DNA of 64,000 nucleotides from Diploptera punctata (GCA_030220185.1 JASPKZ010010236.1:1-64000), one strand, 5' to 3'. Shown: positions 32,881 through 43,686, counted from the first letter of the stretch. The notes: generated from the sequence alone by a model not told the origin. Numbers and translations are program-made.

Positions 32881-33308
32881 GTTAAATTTAAATTAAGTTG
32901 CTGTCTTTCAGCCAGATTACCTAAAACTAATACTTACACACGAAATTAATATTATTATCAATATATTGAAAATAAAATACACACTGAACACACTTAAATT
33001 ATGAAATAATCAATATTTGTAACTCAATTGAAATTCGCGGTTGCAACAAAAAGCACAGCCACCTGGTTAAATAATAAACCAATTACCTTACACCGTCATC
33101 TGTTAGAATCGTATGGAACTGACAGATAATTATAACTCTTTGTTAAATAATAAACAAATAAATTGCAATAAAAAATAATGCGACTATAAATTTAGTTATA
33201 AACTACCCTATATCTCAAGTTGGATCAAACTGCACACATTGTGTAAAATTTTATTAAAATCGGTTCAGTAGTTTAGGATTCCATCGCGGACAAACAACGT
33301 GACAGGAA

Positions 33309-33311
<3 letters not shown>

Positions 33312-33343
<32 letters not shown>
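33312..33343. repeat. (TA)n microsatellite
   Basis: TA tract at the right terminus of the preceding repeat. Confidence 0.9.
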
Positions 33344-33345
<2 letters not shown>

Positions 33346-33872
33346 TTGATACGCGGCTTGGTATATCACAACAGTTCTCTGGGAGAAATTTCAAGTTAGA
33401 CTTCGGCATGAAATGGTTGACAGTTTCCTTGTGAGTAGATAATGTTTTGCATAGGAACCTTTGTCCTAAAATATAACGTTTTCGAGCTACGGGTACAACA
33501 AATTCGCATTAAGGGTTTTAATCTGCCGCGTTTACCGGAGATAAATCGATAGTAAATTTAACGATTTATGACTCTGTTCATTATATTTACAGAACCCGTC
33601 GCTTCTGATTTCCTGACAATTTCAAGGGAAAAATAAACAAATTGTGCTTTTTCATTGTAACAATAAATTGGTGCGAGTGTACCAGAACATGATTCGCAAG
33701 TACATGTGTGCAACGAACTAGGTGAAAAGATGTAAGCAAACGCCATGGAGAGAGCTGTGTTGTATCGAACGTTAAGGAAGGTAAGGTCAAACATTTAAGG
33801 TCATTATGCCAAATGAAGAAGAAGAAATATAATGTCTCTAATATAATAAGTTTATGATTAAACGAATCATAT

Positions 33873-33875
<3 letters not shown>
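33344..33875. other. Intergenic DNA, nothing recognised
   Basis: Two overlapping minus-strand frames of 67-78 codons here share no motif with known proteins and are not called. Confidence 0.3.
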
Positions 33876-33934
<59 letters not shown>

Positions 33935-33952
33935 TGTGTGTGATATAACAAA
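33876..33952. repeat. (TG)n microsatellite
   Basis: About 37 TG units with one TT slip near 33931. Confidence 0.97.
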
Positions 33953-33954
33953 GA

Positions 33955-34284
33955 TCCATCCATAGTAATTCTGCCCGAGGGCAAATCTTTCACTGCAATC
34001 ATATCATTTTCATGCTATGCTTTGCAGCTTTACTAGGGAATTGTAGGTGTGGTAGCTTCCCATTGCTTTCCACACCGGCGAAGGATGATGATAATGATAA
34101 GGATGTTGATTATTTCCGGATGATTTTCAGGGACCGTTGGGCCCTAAGCTCCCTGACATTTTTTCTTATAGGTGAGGAAAAACCCCGAGAAAAACCTCAC
34201 CCAGGAGCCTGTCCCAACTGGGAATCCAACCCGGGCCCTCTACGTGACAAGACAGCACGCTACCTCGAGACCACAGCGGTGGAC
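33955..34284 (-). mobile_element. SINE family 1 (tRNA-derived), full length
   Basis: Minus-strand head GTCCACCGCTGTGGTCTCGA, B-box position GGGTTGGATTCCC (one base off consensus), then body and 3' end GGGCAGAATTACTATGGATG. Inserted directly at the end of a (TG)n tract. Confidence 0.88.
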
Positions 34285-35194
34285 TGTAACAAAGATGGTA
34301 TGTGCCAAAAACATTAACTGAGTTGTTGAAAGAAAAGCATATGACACGTATTGCCTTAACAACTACGCTACTATAGAATATCCTAACATGAAGTTATAAA
34401 ACAAATATGAAAATAATGAGTCAATAAAAATACACAATAGGCCTATACTTAAGTTAACATGTTATTGATATTTTTTTTTAATTTAATGTAATAATATAAA
34501 TTAAATGAAACCTATAATAAGTTTATAATAAAATAAATAATTTCAAATGTTTGTATGTAAAATAACAACAGTGAGAAATGCCAAAAACAACAAATTGAAT
34601 TATTGAAAGAAAAGTACGTGACACGCTTAACACTAGTGTTATTTTTAGGGTGCTTGTTGAATTAGTTCCTCATCTCTTGGGACTGTTCGTTATTGATATT
34701 TGTCTGTCAATAGTTCAGAACATAATTGGGAATTAAAAACTATATTTCAGAAAATGAAGGCACCTAACATCATTAATATTTCACACACACAAATAGCAAG
34801 TCCTGAGATGTAACTTCCTTAGTATTTACCTAGTTAATCCAAATAGTATTCCAAGTTCAAATACTTCTAGTACTTCCTAAGAAATACATAGAGAGATCTC
34901 TTAAGATTTAAGAGCTCTCCGTATTCGTCTTATGAAAATAATCTAAGAATTATCTATTATATATTTTATATGATATTGTAATCTTCTATCAGGCTATAAT
35001 ATCTAAGCAAAATTAAACGAGGTGTCGAAATATTTACTTATTGTTTCTTTAGGCCTATAATTTAATCGGTCCTGGTAGATTGGTTTTACCATGCAATTTT
35101 CTGATTCCGAAATTCATGTCTTCAAACTTGGCCGGAGTCGATGAATTTCCAGGTTGTAAAAATGCTAGTAAAAGTTGTCCCATTATAGGCCTAA
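34285..35194. other. AT-rich intergenic DNA, nothing recognised
   Basis: A roughly 50-base segment with ATGCCAAAAACA...TTGAAAGAAAAG(C/T)A occurs twice (about 34298-34345 and 34577-34622), a small diverged duplication. No coding frames. TAGGCCTA octamers lie at 34438, 35050 and 35186. Confidence 0.35.
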
Positions 35195-35463
35195 AGGAGG
35201 CCCTTGGGGTAGTAGGAAGTTAAGGCTCCCACTTTTTTTAGACAATCGGCACTTTATATCAGCCGGGTTATCAGGCCTGCGTGACGGCCGCCTTTACCCC
35301 CAAAACAAGCGTCTAGTACTCATTTGCGTTAGAGGCTGAGTCGACCCTAGGGACATTGTGCAGTCAGAAGGTTTGGATCAGTTAAAAATCCTGATCCCAC
35401 TAGACTCGAACCCTCGACCTTCCGGCTTGTAGCGTATTGCCCTAATCACTATGCTACGGCGTA
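35195..35463 (-). mobile_element. SINE family 4 (tRNA-derived), best copy
   Basis: Minus strand: TACGCCGTAGCATAGTGATT (A box region) and B box AGGGTTCGAGTCTAG at tRNA spacing, then GATCCAAACCTTCTGACTGC, GGCGGCCGTCACGCAGGCCT and GTGGGAGCCTTAACTTCC. This copy shows that family 4 is tRNA-derived. Confidence 0.82.
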
Positions 35464-35967
35464 AACATTTAAGTAGGATCCTGTATCTGTTTTGGAAACG
35501 AAGTAAAGTCATAGATCACGTGTAATAGATTAGTGACATGTTAAGGAAACTCAAGATTAAAATAAGAGTCGTGTAAGCAACATTTACCGGAGCATTCAAT
35601 CCCAACTTTAAATTGCGTTGCTAGTGATCTGACGTGAGATGTTAAAGATAGTTTATAAATAAAAATAACACCACTAAGCTACGATAATGCTTGTATAATT
35701 CATATTAACATGGAGAATTAACATAGAATAAAGCGAAAAGTTTAAAAAAATATGAAGGGATGTCACGTGCACAACTACTATTAAAAATTAGCATGTTAAT
35801 TAAATTGTATAATAGACGTGTTAGAAAATGTGACTTAAAGCAAGTAAATAATAGGAAATGGGCATATTTCACCAGAAGGTATTGGAGCACAATGAATTAC
35901 GTCACACCTTTTCAATTAGAATGAAATAAAAATTAATTCAATATTGTAATTACATTTAGCCCTACAT
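35464..35967. other. AT-rich intergenic DNA, nothing recognised
   Basis: No gene or repeat structure was seen. Confidence 0.3.
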
Positions 35968-35978
35968 TTTTATGATGC

Positions 35979-36283
35979 CCACCGCTGTGGTCTCGAGGTA
36001 GCGTGCTGCCTTCTCACCCAGTAGGCCCGGGTTCGATTCCCTGTCGGGGCAGGCTTCTGGGTGAGGTTTTTTCGAGGTTTTTCCTCACCTGTAAGACAAA
36101 TGTCAGGAAGCTTAGGGCCCAAACGGTCCCGAAAATCATCTGGCCATCATCATCCTTATCATTATCATCATCATCCTTCATGGGCTGGAAAGCAACGGGA
36201 AGCTACCACACCTATAATTCCCTAGTAAAGCCGCAAAGCTCTGATTACAGTGAAAGACCTGCCCTCGGGCAGAATTACTATTG
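35979..36283 (+). mobile_element. SINE family 1, forward copy of an inverted pair
   Basis: Head CCACCGCTGTGGTCTCGAGG, B box GGGTTCGATTCCC, body TTTTTCCTCACCTGTAAGAC and tail CTCGGGCAGAATTACTATTG. ATTTTTATGAT lies just before it and recurs at 36291, consistent with an 11-base target duplication. Confidence 0.9.
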
Positions 36284-36298
36284 TTGGTTGATTTTTAT

Positions 36299-36649
36299 GA
36301 TCCATCCGTAGTAATTCTGCCCGAAGGCAGGTCCTCCACTGCAATAATAACATTTTCATGCTATGCTTGCAGCTTTACTAGGGAATTGTAGGTGTGGTAG
36401 CTTCCCGTTGCTTTTCATACCGGTGAAGGATGATGATGATGGTGATGGTGATGATAATGATAAGGATGATGATGATGACCATATGATTTCGGGGACCGTT
36501 TGGGCCTTAACGTTTTCCTGATATTTGTCTTACAAGTGAGGAAAATCCCCGATAAAAACCTCACCCAGAAAAACTGCCCCGACCGGGGATCGAACCCAGG
36601 CCTGCTGCGTGACAAGTCAGCACGCTACCTCGAGATCACAGCGGTGGAC
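36299..36649 (-). mobile_element. SINE family 1, reverse copy of an inverted pair
   Basis: Same SINE on the minus strand (B box GGGTTCGATCCCC), only 15 bases from the forward copy and tail to tail with it. GATTTTTATGA flanks it on both sides (36290-36300 and about 36650-36660), a clear target-site duplication. Confidence 0.9.
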
Positions 36650-36660
36650 GATTTTTATGA

Positions 36661-38020
36661 TGATTAGTTAAAATTAGAAAGAAAATAATGTAAATACAGT
36701 TATTGCAGCCCACTTTAATAACATTTTAAAGCTATAGTCTAGTAATATTAAATTGAAGCAATGTTAACTAATCACACCGATCTTTTTGTTCTGGTATTAA
36801 TTGTATATACAACATATATTTGTCATGTTATTCTAATAAATGGAGATTGGTCCAGAAAAATATGTAATGGGTTTGATAGATCATTAACAATCTTTAAATT
36901 AACGATCATAGCATATAGTAAGTAGAGCAAATGTGGACTGGTTTAGTAACGTCCAGTTTTTATATAAATATGATTATTCAAGTTTACAGCTGCTTTCATG
37001 CGATATAAACATGGACAAGAATGCAGTTACGCTATTGATTATATTAATTGCATTTAATTAAATATATATTGTACATACAATGAATAACTACATTAAATAT
37101 TTCAACTTTGCACGAGTAGACCTCATTGCAGGATTAGAATTCAAACAAAATTTTCAGAAATTCTATACAACATGTGACGCGATTCTTTTTCTAATTTCCA
37201 ATCATACACTATGCGCATGCGCCAACAAACGCGAAGCGGTTTATACTATGGAATCACGGGATGCAGCCAACATATACTCGATATTTAACGAAACAATAGC
37301 TAACATAACGCAATTTAACTACTCTAACCTGTGAAAGACCAATCTAAAAGCTAACCTAACGCAATTTAAGCACTCTAACCTGTGAAAGAATGCAACGCCC
37401 AAAAATAAACAGCAAGTTCTGAAATTCTGCACTATATGTGTACAGTTAATTAGTATATACTCTACCGTATGTTGGCTGCACTGGAACATGTATTTATAGT
37501 GACATAGATTATTCGTTAAACTCAATATGGTTGCCACGTCTTCATGCTATTCATGCAGTTAAATATCATAAAAATATTGAAATAATCGTTAGAAAAAATG
37601 TAAAAATCATTGTAAATGTTAGAGAATAATTTGAAAAATGAAATTCTAAGAATAAAATTTGACTGGAGTTTATGAGGGAACTAAAAAAAAGTCGTGCCAC
37701 AGGTTGTAAAGTTTAGCCAAATGTTCTATTGCCATACGATCAGAATTGCTTTATTTTTTAAGGGAAGTGAGACGGAGTGAAAAATAGGATCTCAAAAGTG
37801 ACCGATATTAGTGTCGAATCCACAGTTCTCGAGGTTATTGAGATGGAAGGTGATACTTGCAAGTTCAGTTCCTATCTCGATGGGGAAATGAGAATGGATG
37901 AAAAATTGAATATCCTAATTGACCCAAAATAGTGTTGAAAGTATTGATTTCGAGGTCACCTAACTGACTGGTGCAAATAAGATTGGAATAAATAAATGAA
38001 CCTGGCAATTAGCTAATACT
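36661..38020. other. AT-rich intergenic DNA with a small duplication
   Basis: A 51-base unit (GCTAACATAACGCAATTTAA... / GCTAACCTAACGCAATTTAA..., each with CTCTAACCTGTGAAAGA) is tandemly duplicated at 37299-37390. ATGCAGCCAACATA at 37260 recurs inverted at about 37468. The rest is unrecognised. Confidence 0.4.
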
Positions 38021-38059
38021 ATACAGGGTGAAGGGTAATTACACCGACAAACTTCAGAG

Positions 38060-38460
38060 ACTGATTCCTGACTGAAAATGAAGGAAAAAAGTTCCCATAA
38101 ACATGTGTCCGGAAATGAACGATGTGCGTGGAACGAGAACAAATCGTCACGACACACAGTACGTATCGTAATCGCATCCACATCACAACAGATGTTTAAC
38201 ATGGTCTCCATGGGATGCAATGCACGCGTTCACACGTCTTATCATGGATTGACTCACTCTTTCGCATGTTACGGCCTCTCTCCAAATAGCGTCACAGGAG
38301 ACGTGGACACGCCGTTGAAGGGTAAGCACATCAGAAACTGGTTCAGCATACACAACGCTTTTCAGATGCTCCCAGAGGTAAAAATCCAGGGGGTTTAAGT
38401 CTGGTGATCCAGGAGGCCATGCAACAGGGCCGAGAGAATAATGTCATTCGTCAGTGCCAT
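38060..38460 (-). pseudogene. Mariner-like transposase C-terminal remnant
   Basis: The minus-strand sequence has the typical order of this family's end: a WPPG.PDL-like string from GGCCATGCAACAGG/GGATCACCAGAC (about 38400-38430) with LNPLDFYLW-like codons, then FQ.LRERV...I..R-type codons and a terminal HPMETMLNICC near 38200. Several frame changes. The N-terminal HTH and first two Asp residues are not visible. Inactive. Confidence 0.6.
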
Positions 38461-38549
38461 CTACCGTGGCAACGATACATCTGTGGAAACTTATTCATAG
38501 GACATTTTTTCCTCCATTTCCAGTCATGAATCAGTCCCTGCAGTTTGTC

Positions 38550-39263
38550 ATAAGTAATGCCACGAGTGATTTCCAATTTATCTCGATAATTTGGAAATCA
38601 AGAGTTGCATTTGTTAGGACTATTTAACGAATAAAATTAAGCTGTTTACATCATAAATCATTATTTAACTATAGTTATTTTAAAATATTTATATATTTAA
38701 TGTAAACGGCGATGTTTGAAAACAAATGAGAAACGATTGGTACGCTTCATCTGCTTCTTTTGTTTATCACTGCAACCAGATTATACTATTTATTGCCAAA
38801 GGAACGCAATATTGTAAGAATTCTCTCTAGTGGAGAAAAAATGAAACACATCAAACTGTATATTAATTCATTTCTGATGTCGTATGATGTAAATATGACA
38901 ATTATATTTTTCTATATTATTACCTGGGAAAAAATACATTTAAGAAAGTGCAAACAGTGGTTTCTGTTTTTGGTGGTATAATCAATTGCTACAAATGTTT
39001 TATATTAACTCATGCAAGCGCTATATGTTGACATCTATGCACTATATATATATATACAATCAGGTAGCCGTATTTCTTATAGGATCAGTCACTGCAAAAT
39101 AATGGTCAGACCTGTTCAGAATATTAAAAAAGAGGAGCTTTCTTTAATATGGTAAATTTAACATTGATAAATATTTCGTGAAACACGACTGTGATTTGTT
39201 GTAAAACAGAAATCATTGAAACGTTATTGGTCATTGACTCCCATTTGGGGCATGAGTTAAATA
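38550..39263 (-). mobile_element. MITE-like repeat A, copy 2 (reverse)
   Basis: Reverse copy of 3079-3803, closely matching over its whole length (CATAAGTAATGCCACGAGTG to GGGGCATGAGTTAAATA). It interrupts the right terminal repeat of a mariner-like element. No clean target duplication is visible: GTTTGTC on the left, ATTTC on the right. A short internal (TA)n near 39046 was gained. Confidence 0.85.
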
Positions 39264-39290
39264 TTTCGGTGTAATTAAAATTCACCTGTA

Positions 39291-39902
39291 TTAGTTTAGT
39301 ACTAATATGGGTTCGGGTTTTTAAGACCCTGACACGGCAAATTCGTTTTATGTTCAATGTTTTACCCATCTTTACTTATGAATGAGGTGAAATCTACTTT
39401 ACGGTGATAGTAGTTTGATATAGTATTCCTAGTTGGACACACATCAACCATACACATGCCCTAAGTTGATACACAGGCTCGGATCACATATTTTAAACAC
39501 TTGTGGTTTGTTAAACCAAGCTTTCATTTTACCCAACATCAGATGAGGTGAAATGTGATATGAAATGAATGAATGGATATGAGGTGACATAATGGGAGGG
39601 AGGAGGAGTGGAGAGTGTTGATGGGATCAAATTCGAAATACGGGAGAAACCCAAGAAAAATCCCGATGTGGCCCATCGCCAATATACCTCCAGAACCACC
39701 AGGATTTGAACCTGAGATCCCAGTCGAGGCCACCCCACTCGCTCTAATCAGCTAGTATACAGTAAGCCAAATAACATACAGTTTTATATGATTTTGTTTT
39801 CACTGGGGTCTGACGCATTTAAATAATGCGAAAAATTATTAGTGTTTTGCTATTTTAAGTATTAGACATTCACCTATTCCAGGTAACTATGTGCATGTGC
39901 AT
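39291..39902. other. Intergenic DNA with a decayed tRNA-like SINE
   Basis: At about 39760-39660 on the minus strand there is a tRNA-like arrangement: CTAGCTGATTAGAGCGAGTG and B box CAGGTTCAAATCCTGG. It is followed by the body GGGATTTTTCTTGGGTTTCT to about 39600. Similar body words occur at 52400-52440. Confidence 0.45.
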
Positions 39903-40438
39903 GTAGGCTATAGGTTTATACACATGCGGATGATGCCTATGTCGCATCATATTGGCTCGATGATTGTCCACCTCTGTAATTGACACATGCGGATGTTCGG
40001 CAGCCGACTACGGCTGGTGTGTGAAGGTATTTTTCCAAGCTTTTCGCTCCTAGGATATCGCATTGAAACAGAACGCTGTAGTCGTCAAAATGTCTAGGAA
40101 ATCTTTGGTTTACTCCAATTACTCGACGTTTGTTGGATTAAAAATGTGTATTTCAATAGTACAGTTAACATAACTCAGTGTAATGCATACACATTTTTAA
40201 TCCAACAAACGTCGAGTAATTGGAGTAAACCAAAGATTTCCTAGACTTTTGACGACTTCAGCGTTCTATTTCAATGCGATATCCTAGGCGCGAAAAGCTT
40301 GGAAAAATACCTTCACACACCAGCCGTAGCCGGCTGCCGAACTCACATCCGCATGTGCCAATTACAGAGGTGGATAATCATCCAGCCAATATGATGCGAC
40401 ACAGGCATCATCCGCATGTGTATAAACCAATAGCCTAC
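39903..40438. mobile_element. 536-bp palindrome derived from a SINE 3' region
   Basis: The arms 39903-40151 and about 40188-40438 are inverted copies with few mismatches, separated by about 36 bases (TTCAATAGTACAGTTAACAT in the loop). Outer ends read GTAGGCTATAGGTTTATACA and TGTATAAACCAATAGCCTAC. The arms contain ACACATGCGGATG, GGCAGCCG and GGTGTGTGAAGG words related to the 3' part of SINE family 3, and a long unique inner portion ending TTGGATTAAAAATGTGTAT. No coding potential. Confidence 0.92.
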
Positions 40439-40778
40439 GGAACACCTGAGTGAAGAACTATTATACAATCGTGGGGCCTTCTTCCTTACATGGCACTCGC
40501 TATATAAATTTAATATGCCTCGTACATTTATTTAACGATTCACATTGGCTAAATGTCAAGTAATTAATTCTTTGACTACAAATATTTTAATGTGTGTGAT
40601 TTCGAATCGTAGATCAAGAGTGAACATGTCTAATGATAAATGAGAAGAAAGTAGGCTTAGTATATGCCAATCGCAACATAACACACTTGAGACACTGGAA
40701 GTTGGTTTTCACAATATTTTATTACTTCGATAAAAGTAAAAAAAAAATTAAAATCTATGGCAATAGCGTTTGTTTTAA
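40439..40778. other. AT-rich intergenic DNA, nothing recognised
   Basis: No motif seen. Confidence 0.3.
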
Positions 40779-41467
40779 GGGTACCGAATGGTGAATATGT
40801 TGGAAAAATGGAAAAAAATAATAATTTTTTATTTACTTGCTTTTTAATAACTCTGATTATTTAGGATCATTTTCATGTAAACATTTTTTATTGTAGGAGC
40901 AAAATTCTGTCCGTGACGTAAGATTTTAAATACCCTTGCACGTATGGTAAGCATTCTGCTTAAACTTTAATTGTGTGTTTTTTTCTGTTTCCATTTATTG
41001 AAATTTTCCAAAACTTAAAATGCTCCTTGCGATGTAATTTTTATGCTATCAAAATGAAATTTTTATGGCTAGGCTCCGAAATATATGCTAATTGAAATTT
41101 GCTATGCAGCTACTAGTCTAAGACACACGCGTTGTTTTAAATAGAGATGAAAATGCATGAGAGTAGATTTAAAAAAAAATGAAAAATAAGCATACCTCTC
41201 CCTTTATGAATTTTTTTTTGCATAGCAAATGTGTTTAGCGGAATCTTATAGGCTCTGAATCTCAAAATTGTATGAGAAAATGTTTAAAAATGCGTCATAA
41301 GGAGCATTTTTAGAAAATATTAAAATATTTAAAAAATCATAATTCTGAAACTATTCTACTTACAAACACCAAACCTCACATAAACATTTCTAATAGCACA
41401 TAATGTGTAATAAATATTTTAAAACAATCAGATAAACACAGTTTTTTTAATTCACTACTCGGTTCCC
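40779..41467. mobile_element. Non-coding element with 20-bp inverted ends at a TTAA-like target
   Basis: The left end GGGTACCGAATGGTGAA follows TTAA (40775-40778). The right end TTCACTACTCGGTTCCC is followed by TTAT. Allowing three mismatches the ends are inverted copies. The body is AT-rich with no reading frame. A piggyBac-type MITE is the simplest reading, but the GGG terminus (instead of CCC) and the imperfect second TTAA leave doubt. Confidence 0.45.
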
Positions 41468-41720
41468 TTATATTTCAGACCTTATTTTTAATGTTAATAG
41501 ACCTTACAAGGATTATCAAGTTTCTTGCAAATTTTAATAAAACTTTAAAAAATGTGAAATATCAGTAGATGAACTAGAGATCAAACTTTGTTTCTGCAAT
41601 CGATAATGAAATTAGACCTAAAGTTATTCTGTCAAATGTTAACAATAAACAGAATAATGTACTTTTGTACTTTTTTTGGATGACTAAAGCTTAATTGTAA
41701 AGGTAAACTAATTCCACTAC
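41468..41720. other. AT-rich intergenic DNA
   Basis: Nothing recognised. Confidence 0.3.
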
Positions 41721-41981
41721 AGGCCTTTAAAGAGTAGAAGGTTAAGAGTCGCATCTTTCTAGGCAATCGGCACGAGATATTAGCCGGTTTGTCAGACGTG
41801 CATGACGGCCGCTTTTATCCCCAGATAAACAAATTTGCTACTTATTTCAGTCAGAGATTGAGTCGATCCCAATGTCATGTTGACATCAGAAGGTATAGGG
41901 CAGTTTAAAAATTCAGATCCCAACGGGCTCTGAAACCTGCTACTAGCGCATTGCCTTGACCAAATACTCTACTGTCGTTAC
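41721..41981 (-). mobile_element. SINE family 4, diverged copy
   Basis: Minus strand shares AAAGCGGCCGTCATGCACG, GATTGCCTAGAAAGATGCGA and GAATTTTTAAACTGCCCTA with 35195-35463. The tRNA-like head is decayed. Confidence 0.7.
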
Positions 41982-42385
41982 CCGAACCTAATATTGTAGA
42001 TATCCAAAAAATACTAAAATACAAATTCATACCTAATTTAAGCTAAATTCCAGTGGTAATGTAAACAAACCAGATGTATGACTGCATTTTCATCGGTCGA
42101 ATAATTATTTAACTTTTAAGGGCATAAGAAAATGTAATTCGCATTCTACCCTCGAAATAAAGGAAATAATATAATACAATTTTATATTATCTAGTATATG
42201 TTATAGGCCTATACGTTATATGGGAGAATCTTAAAATATATAATTACAATTCTAATAGATCAAATAAATAATAAATATTTCATTGTTTAATTCTTAAGCA
42301 TGCGCAATGTAGAATACATTGGAATTTTAATTGTTTCAAGTGGCTTCTTCTCCTATACAATTTTAAAACATCAAAAGGAAAACCT

Positions 42386-42583
42386 TTGAAAAGCGAAAAG
42401 AAACAAATAATTTTGAATGTTTTCAAACAGTCAAGTGAAAAATATCCTACATTAGTCATTGAGGATGTGGTGAATTTACAGGTAAATCAGCATGGAGCAT
42501 AAATTCTGCTCGCAATGAAATTATAAATATAGGATATCTATCGGCATCATGGAAAAAGCGTAAACGTCCGATTAAGGAGGCCC
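42386..42583 (+). pseudogene. Small coding remnant, possibly a transposase HTH
   Basis: Frame 1 reads LKSEKKQIILNVFKQSSEKY PTLVIEDVVNL up to about 42480. After a one-base shift it continues TGKSAWSINSARNEIINIGY and WKKRKRP to 42583. The continuity across one frameshift and the helix-turn-helix-like spacing with a basic KKRKRP block resemble the N-terminal region of insect DDE transposases. No catalytic part follows. The family is not identified. Confidence 0.4.
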
Positions 42584-43586
42584 TATATATATTTGTCATA
42601 AATAAGAAATGAAGGAAGTTCCTATTATTTGTATCATCTTACCTTGTATTCAATCTTATGTCCTGGAAAATACGACGTTGCCTGAGAAAAACGTTTCTAT
42701 CGATGAGAATTTTGTACACAATCCAGTCTTATCGCGTGCAAAAGTAGCACCACGGTTCTCCCGATAGATGGTCCTTGCATGATCGGGTTTGTTTACAGTA
42801 CAACTGGAACTTAGCTCGGAAATAGTGTAGCCATAAGAAAACAATTGGGATGAATATAATATATATCAACAATAATTTCATCTGTGGATCACGAGGTCAA
42901 AAGATGAATTGGGTCCTGTTCATAACAACCATGGTGTCATTATATTGATTCAATTACATGTTCAAATGTCAGTCAGAACCTGATATCGAATATTGTTCTC
43001 ACTAGACATATTGCATAATGTATGTGAACCTACATTCAAGTAAATTGATGTATGTAATAACCAATTACAAGTATTTTGCATGACATGTAAAAGTGTAATT
43101 ATTTAAATATGAAAACTTGGTTCACAGGTAAACCGGTCAACCGCGAAATAGTTGTTTAAAACATGTTTCTTCGGTCAGTGAATAATATCCGGTATGAGTT
43201 AGATTAGTGTCTTGTATTTATATGGGTATAAATTAGGTCGATAATTATATCAAATTAAGGCAATGTATAGTTGAAAATATAACTTAGATTTGACGATTTA
43301 CCTTTTGTAAAAAATACAATAGTTTCAAATATTTTCCAGAATCCATCTTTATTTTAAATTATTTTTTGAAAATTTGTTCTATCAATAGTTTGTAGTAATT
43401 TTTTTTATTTAAAATATTCATTAGTAAACTTAATAAAATGTAAGAATGGGACAAGAAGGGCCTAACAATCTAATAACCAAATTAAAGTTTTGCACGACAT
43501 GGAAACTCCGATTTTTTTTATTTATTTCCTTAATCGGAAATTCTCCAATTCAGTACAGCTCTATAAGATATACGAGTATATACAAA
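42584..43586. other. AT-rich intergenic DNA, nothing firm
   Basis: On the minus strand 42844-42656 is a 62-codon frame followed by GAATACAAG|GTAAGATG, a donor-like sequence. This could be an exon, but nothing supports it beyond that. Confidence 0.3.
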
Positions 43587-43624
43587 ATATATATATATAT
43601 ATCTATATATATATATATATATAT
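43587..43624. repeat. (TA)n microsatellite
   Basis: TA tract with a CTA interruption. Confidence 0.9.
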
Positions 43625-43645
43625 TGCTATAACTTTAGTTAGGAC

Positions 43646-43648
<3 letters not shown>

Positions 43649-43686
<38 letters not shown>

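Larger units (their letters stand above)
32401..33343 (-). mobile_element. Dispersed retroelement-like repeat carrying a coding remnant
   Basis: It begins ACTAGCTGGCCCGGCGAACT and ends ATCGGTTCAGTAGTTTAGGA, CGCGGACAAACAACGTGACA, then TTTATA(TA)n. This beginning and end layout recurs in the repeats at 53653 and 62383, although the bodies differ. The minus-strand reading frame inside is described separately. TA tracts flank both sides. Class is uncertain: 3' ends of this kind are common in arthropod retroelements. Confidence 0.55.
38021..39290 (-). mobile_element. Mariner-like relic split by a MITE insertion
   Basis: The left end ACAGGGTGAAGGGTAATTAC (38023) mirrors a right end that is in two pieces. 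Inner right-end sequence (GACTGATTCATGACTGG box, 38480-38549) stops at GTTTGTC, then 714 bases of MITE-like repeat A follow. The terminal part resumes as CGGTGTAATTAAAATTCACCTGTA at 39266-39290. Minus-strand coding remnants lie at 38100-38450. The nesting shows that the MITE arrived after the mariner-like element. Confidence 0.8.

Noticed and set aside
36003..36311. 102-codon plus-strand frame (and similar frames at 22802-23152, 36415-36615)
   Set aside because: They translate SINE family 1 copies, which are non-coding pol III-type repeats.
3079..39263. Copies 1 and 2 of MITE-like repeat A in opposite orientation 35 kb apart, as terminal repeats of one giant (Polinton/Maverick-like) element
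   Set aside because: No Polinton genes (DNA polymerase B, integrase, ATPase, capsid) lie between, two more copies exist elsewhere, and copy 2 is clearly inserted in a mariner-like element.
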